Source: Streptomyces sp. MP131-18 (GTDB lineage Bacteria; Actinomycetota; Actinomycetes; Streptomycetales; Streptomycetaceae). Taken from it: a DNA stretch of 64,000 nt. Where the stretch lies: assembly GCF_001984575.1 (NCBI RefSeq), contig NZ_LZNS01000001.1, positions 4,488,049 through 4,552,048 on the forward strand, in the 5' to 3' direction. The notes under the pieces were generated by a model that saw only the letters and a program-made list of their open reading frames with translations, was not told where the DNA came from and made no database searches. Of this stretch, positions 60,935 to 64,000 are shown piece after piece (position 1 is the first letter of the stretch; the number at the start of each line of letters is the position of its first letter). The translations under genes and the position numbers were made by a program.

Positions 60935-61171
60935 GCGGTCGGGCTTCGCGGTCCCGATGACGAGCGCGCGGTACCTCGGGATGTCCTGCCGAACGGAGCC
61001 CGGAGACGTGTCATGCCGCTCATTCTCCCGTGGCTGTCCCTGAGCCGACGCACTCCTCCGTTGATCACGAGCGGTAAGGGACACGGGAGCCGAAAGGCCG
61101 TCAGGCTCAGGAACACCGACTACTCGATCAACGGCTCCTGCCAATCGACCGCCGGTTCGTACACTGCGAGG

Positions 61172-62008
61172 GTGGAAGACCATACGGCCACCAGGACCTG
61201 TGCACGTCCGGCGCCCGCCTTGCGGCGGTACGTCGGCTCGTATGTCGGTTTCGATCTTCGTGGGTTCCCGGCGGGGGTGCACTGCGGTCCGCCGGGCCGC
61301 GTGCTCACCGCGGTGATCAGTCTGTCCGGCCCTTTGGAGGTGGCGGCGGGCGTCGACGACGGGTCACCGGTCGCCCGATTCGGCAGCGTGGCCGGCGGTC
61401 TGATGCGCCGGTCCGTCGCGATCCACCACGACGGACGCCAGGAAGGCGTGCAGGTGTCGCTGACACCGCTCGGGGCCCGGGCCGTCTACGGCATGCCCGC
61501 CGCTGATCTCGCCCACCGGCTGGTCCCACTCGACGAGCTTCTCGGAGCGCTCGGCGTCGAGCTGGCCGACCGGCTCCGCGCGGCGACGACATGGGCCGCG
61601 CGGTTCGCCGCGCTGGACGAGTTGCTCCTGCGAGCCGTCGGCCGCGGCGTCGGCGGCGACCCCGTGTCCCGGGTGCGCCCCGAGGTGGCCGAGGCCTGGC
61701 GCCGCCTCCTGGCCGCGCGGGGCCGCGTCCAGGTTGGCAGGGTCGCCGCGGAACTGGGCTGGAGCCGTCGGTACCTCACCGAGCGGTTTCGCGGTGAGGT
61801 GGGTCTGTCGCCGAAGACCTTCGCCCGGGTTCTGCGCTTCGAGCACGCGCACGAACTGGCCACCATGCACGACCCGCTTCCGTGGGCCGATGTGGCGACC
61901 GTCTCCGGCTACGCCGACCAGGCCCATCTCGCCCGGGACTGGAGCGAGTTCACGGGCCGATCGCCGACAGCATGGCGTCGCGGCGAAGTCCTGCTGGGGA
62001 CTGGGTAG
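61172..62008 (+). CDS. AraC-family transcriptional regulator
   Basis: This is a 278-residue regulator with a DUF6597-like N-terminal domain (LRRYVGSYVGFDLRGFPAGV) and a C-terminal HTH pair (VGRVAAELGWSRRYLTERFR then FARVLRFEHAHELATMHDP). The start is a GTG at 61172 closely preceded by GCGAGG, so initiation is slightly unusual. It lies upstream of the cupin/SGNH pair in the same direction with an 83-base gap and may control it. Confidence 0.86.
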   Translation: MEDHTATRTCARPAPALRRYVGSYVGFDLRGFPAGVHCGPPGRVLTAVISLSGPLEVAAGVDDGSPVARFGSVAGGLMRRSVAIHHDGRQEGVQVSLTPLGARAVYGMPAADLAHRLVPLDELLGALGVELADRLRAATTWAARFAALDELLLRAVGRGVGGDPVSRVRPEVAEAWRRLLAARGRVQVGRVAAELGWSRRYLTERFRGEVGLSPKTFARVLRFEHAHELATMHDPLPWADVATVSGYADQAHLARDWSEFTGRSPTAWRRGEVLLGTG

Positions 62009-62091
62009 TCGCCGACCGGCCGCCCATCGCGTCGGCTTCCGTTCCCTTTCCTTCAAGACCACCCTATTGCTGTCCTGTGACGATCGTCGGC

Positions 62092-62559
62092 ATGCGACTT
62101 GTCAATCACGAACCCAACGCCATCGACCTGCGGACCACCCCTGTGCACCTCGGGCTGGGGTCAAGAGCGAAACCTGTCGAGGGCTTCGCCTGGGACCCGG
62201 AGGTGCTCCATGCCTACAGCGCCGCGGTCGCGGCGGACGGCGCCGAGGGCCGGATGGTGACGATCTTCGACGGTGACGGCCCCGGCGACCACTGGGAGCG
62301 CCACCCCGCCGGCGACGAACTGGTCGTCTGCCTCAGCGGGTCGGTGACGGTCACCCGCGATGTGGACGGAGTACCCGACCGGGTTGTGCTCGGGCCGGGC
62401 GAGGCCACCGTCAACCCGGCCGGGACATGGCACGCGGTCGACATGGCGGGACCGGCGTCCATCCTGACCATCACCGCCGGCCTCGGCACCGACCACCGTC
62501 CCAGGACCGAAGCCCGCCCGACCGAGCACGCCGGCACGTCCGGCCCGCGAACACCGTGA
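62092..62559 (+). CDS. Single-domain cupin protein
   Basis: This is a 155-residue cupin. The barrel motifs read HWERHPAGDELVVCLSGSVT (His, His, Glu) and VNPAGTWHAVDM (second-motif His), giving a complete metal-binding set of three His and one Glu. The reaction is unknown: dioxygenase, isomerase or sensor. A GTG at 62077 would add five residues. The end overlaps the SGNH gene start by GTGA, so the two are coupled. Confidence 0.87.
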   Translation: MRLVNHEPNAIDLRTTPVHLGLGSRAKPVEGFAWDPEVLHAYSAAVAADGAEGRMVTIFDGDGPGDHWERHPAGDELVVCLSGSVTVTRDVDGVPDRVVLGPGEATVNPAGTWHAVDMAGPASILTITAGLGTDHRPRTEARPTEHAGTSGPRTP

Positions 62560-63275
62560 CGACCCGTATCGCGTGCCTCGGCGACAGCCTCACCCGCGCG
62601 CAACTCAGCGTCGACTACCTGGACCTTCTCCAACGACGCCGACCTCCCGGCGACGTACGGCTCGCCCGCTTCGGCGTCAACGGCGACTTCGCCCACAACC
62701 TCTCACGGCGCCTCGATGCCGTCGTCGCGGACCCACCCGACGTGATCACCGTGCTGATCGGGACCAACGACGCCCGGGCGAGCCTCGCCGGCTACCCCGT
62801 CGAGCGCGCCATGAAGCGCAAACAACTCCCCGAACGCCCGTCGGCCGGCTGGTTCCAGCAGTGCCTGGGAGCCGTCGTCGAACGGCTGCGAGCGCAGACC
62901 GACGCGACGATCGCCCTGCTGTCCCTCCCGGTCCTCGGCCAACAACTCGACGGAGCCGCGGCGCGCGCATCACAGACGTACAGCCGCATGATCGCCGAGG
63001 TCGCCACCACCAACAACGCGACCTACCTCCCGCTCCACGAAAGCCAGACCGAGGAACTACGCCAGGCGGACCCGCCGCCGATCCCCTACCGGGACCCGAC
63101 GCCCGCAGCGAGCGTCAGCGTCCTCGTCCGGCACGCCTTGCCGCGCCGCAGCCTCGATACGATCTCGCGGCGCCGGGGTCTCGTGCTCACGACCGACCAC
63201 ATTCATCAGAACAGCCGCGGCGCCGCCCTTGTCGCCGAGGTCATCGACACCTGGCTCCCGGCCCGGAGCGCGTAG
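62556..63275 (+). CDS. SGNH/GDSL-family hydrolase
   Basis: This is a 239-residue esterase-like hydrolase. Block I is ACLGDSLTRAQ with the nucleophilic Ser, block III is IGTNDARAS (Asn), and block V is TTDHIHQNSRG with the Asp-x-x-His pair. There is no signal peptide, so a cytoplasmic acyl, carbohydrate or lipid esterase is expected. It starts with GTG in the overlap with the cupin gene. Confidence 0.9.
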   Translation: MTTRIACLGDSLTRAQLSVDYLDLLQRRRPPGDVRLARFGVNGDFAHNLSRRLDAVVADPPDVITVLIGTNDARASLAGYPVERAMKRKQLPERPSAGWFQQCLGAVVERLRAQTDATIALLSLPVLGQQLDGAAARASQTYSRMIAEVATTNNATYLPLHESQTEELRQADPPPIPYRDPTPAASVSVLVRHALPRRSLDTISRRRGLVLTTDHIHQNSRGAALVAEVIDTWLPARSA

Positions 63276-63709
63276 CCGTTTCCGGCGGCGGCCCCTTTCC
63301 TGCGTATGCGGTTCCCGCCCCTACCGGGCAGGCAACGACGAACGGACCCTCTCGAACGCTCTCGGCCACCACGACGCAGCCACCACCCGCCGGCTCAACG
63401 AGACCGGCGGGACCTGGAGCCGATACGCCGCTGGGGATCACACACGGTCACCGGCAGGTCGGGTTGGCGGTCGACGCGGTGCCGTTCCAGCCGAGCAACT
63501 GGTGATGCCGGACGGCGGCGAGCCGGTCCCGCACGTCCGTCTCGTCCGCGGGCCGCAGCAGTTCCACTGCAACGGCTGGACGCGGCCGCACTTCGACGGG
63601 CTGGGCCCTGCCGTCGCCGTGCGCTCCGCTCCGGGCCGACGATGCCTCGGCATTTGCCTAAGGGGTATAGGCAAATGCATAATCGGTTTCGTCGAACGGG
63701 AGGAACGTT
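63276..63709. other. Intergenic region upstream of the TetR gene
   Basis: These 434 bases contain no gene I can support. Short segments translate into non-random-looking peptides (for example VGLAVDAVPFQPSNW before a stop at about 63505), but no domain is recognisable. They may be the remnant of a lost gene. The right end holds a palindrome and promoter. Confidence 0.45.
63651..63677. promoter_or_regulatory. TetR-type palindromic operator overlapping a promoter
   Basis: CATTTGCCTA and TAGGCAAATG are perfect ten-base arms separated by seven bases. TTGCCT within the left arm and CATAAT at 63678-63683 are spaced 18 bases apart, so the operator appears to occupy the promoter. The start codon of the TetR gene is 33 bases downstream. 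Confidence 0.85.
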
Positions 63710-64000
63710 ATGGTGCGCGCGGGGCTGACCAGGGAGCGTCTGATCCGGGCGGGGGCCGAGCTGGCCGACGAGGTCGGGTTCGCGGAGGTGACCGTCTCGG
63801 CGCTCGCCAGGCGGTTCGAGGTCAAGGTCGCGAGTCTCTACTCGCACGTGAAGAGTTCCCACGACCTCAAGACCGGGATAGCCCTGTTCGCCCTGGCGGA
63901 GCTGGCCGACCGGGGCTCCGCCGCGCTGGCCGGGCGGGCGGGCAAGGACGCCCTCGCCGCCCTGGCGAACGTCTACCGCGACTACGCCACGGAGCACCCC
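63710..64000 (+). CDS. TetR/AcrR-family regulator, truncated by the window end
   Basis: The first 97 residues are visible and the gene runs off the window. The N-terminal TetR helix-turn-helix is clear: TRERLIRAGAELADEVGFAE, then VSALARRFEVKVASLYSHVK. The start ATG at 63710 follows GGGAGG. It lies immediately after a ten-base-arm palindrome, so autorepression is likely. The target gene probably lies further right. Confidence 0.9.
   Translation, partial: MVRAGLTRERLIRAGAELADEVGFAEVTVSALARRFEVKVASLYSHVKSSHDLKTGIALFALAELADRGSAALAGRAGKDALAALANVYRDYATEHP

Noticed and set aside
63306..63728. Open frame before the TetR gene
   Set aside because: It crosses the palindrome and TetR start, is Arg-rich and shows no domain; some peptides look non-random but no family can be named.

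Overview
The window looks like a chromosomal segment of a Streptomyces or close relative. G+C is very high with G/C-rich third positions, GTG and TTG starts are common, and many genes overlap as ATGA or GTGA. It carries streptomycete markers: bldN-rsbN, a BldC-like excisionase-type HTH protein, the 32-residue ribosomal protein bS22, rex-hemACD, a class I lysyl-tRNA synthetase, DUF397, DUF2637 and DUF2516 proteins, and a PhoP-box-preceded pst operon.

Layout. 1-4.5 kb: acuC-like deacetylase, HTH protein, bS22, NAD-dependent epimerase and a glycerolipid-type acyltransferase. 4.5-6.9 kb: anti-sigma factor rsbN and developmental sigma factor bldN (minus strand), with an ECF-type promoter between them. 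7.1-8.4 kb: divergent HAD phosphatase and glutaredoxin-like gene. 8.6-14.5 kb: Rex operator, then rex-hemA-hemC-hemD-hemB as one overlapping operon. 14.6-17.8 kb: SDR oxidoreductase, beta-lactamase-fold hydrolase, secreted subtilase. 18.5-24.2 kb: class I lysS, DUF2637 membrane protein, two DUF3558-type lipoproteins, a conserved unknown. 24.2-30.7 kb: hemL, histidine phosphatase and a System II cytochrome c maturation set (resA, ccdA, resB, ccsB). 30.8-33.7 kb: small membrane protein and the UbiD/UbiA pair of menaquinone synthesis. 33.7-43.6 kb: accessory stretch with DUF397, Tat-exported sulfatase, sugar-dehydrogenase-like lipoprotein, small two-helix membrane protein, an ECF42 sigma/DGPF pair, a broken secreted-protein gene, a lytic transglycosylase/NlpC-P60 protein, a PAP2 phosphatase and a lipoprotein. 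43.6-53.2 kb: csoR, then phosphate uptake (PHO box, pstS-pstC-pstA-pstB, and pit with a PhoU-like DUF47 gene), interrupted by a large secreted subtilase. 53.3-64 kb: small membrane and envelope proteins, then single-gene and two-gene modules, mostly regulator plus enzyme (XRE/HBHA-like, APH, WYL/RidA, GlxA-type/GAPDH, HxlR/imine-reductase-like, AraC, cupin/SGNH hydrolase) and a TetR gene cut by the window end.

A theme runs through the first half. A redox sensor (Rex), heme synthesis (hemA, C, D, B and L), cytochrome c maturation and menaquinone synthesis all lie within about 25 kb. The second half is organised round phosphate acquisition. I saw no rRNA, tRNA, CRISPR array, insertion sequence or prophage. 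The most novel-looking items are the regulator/enzyme modules with palindromic operators, the decayed secreted-protein gene, the degenerate methyltransferase half of HemD, and the menaquinone pair lacking an adjacent UbiX.
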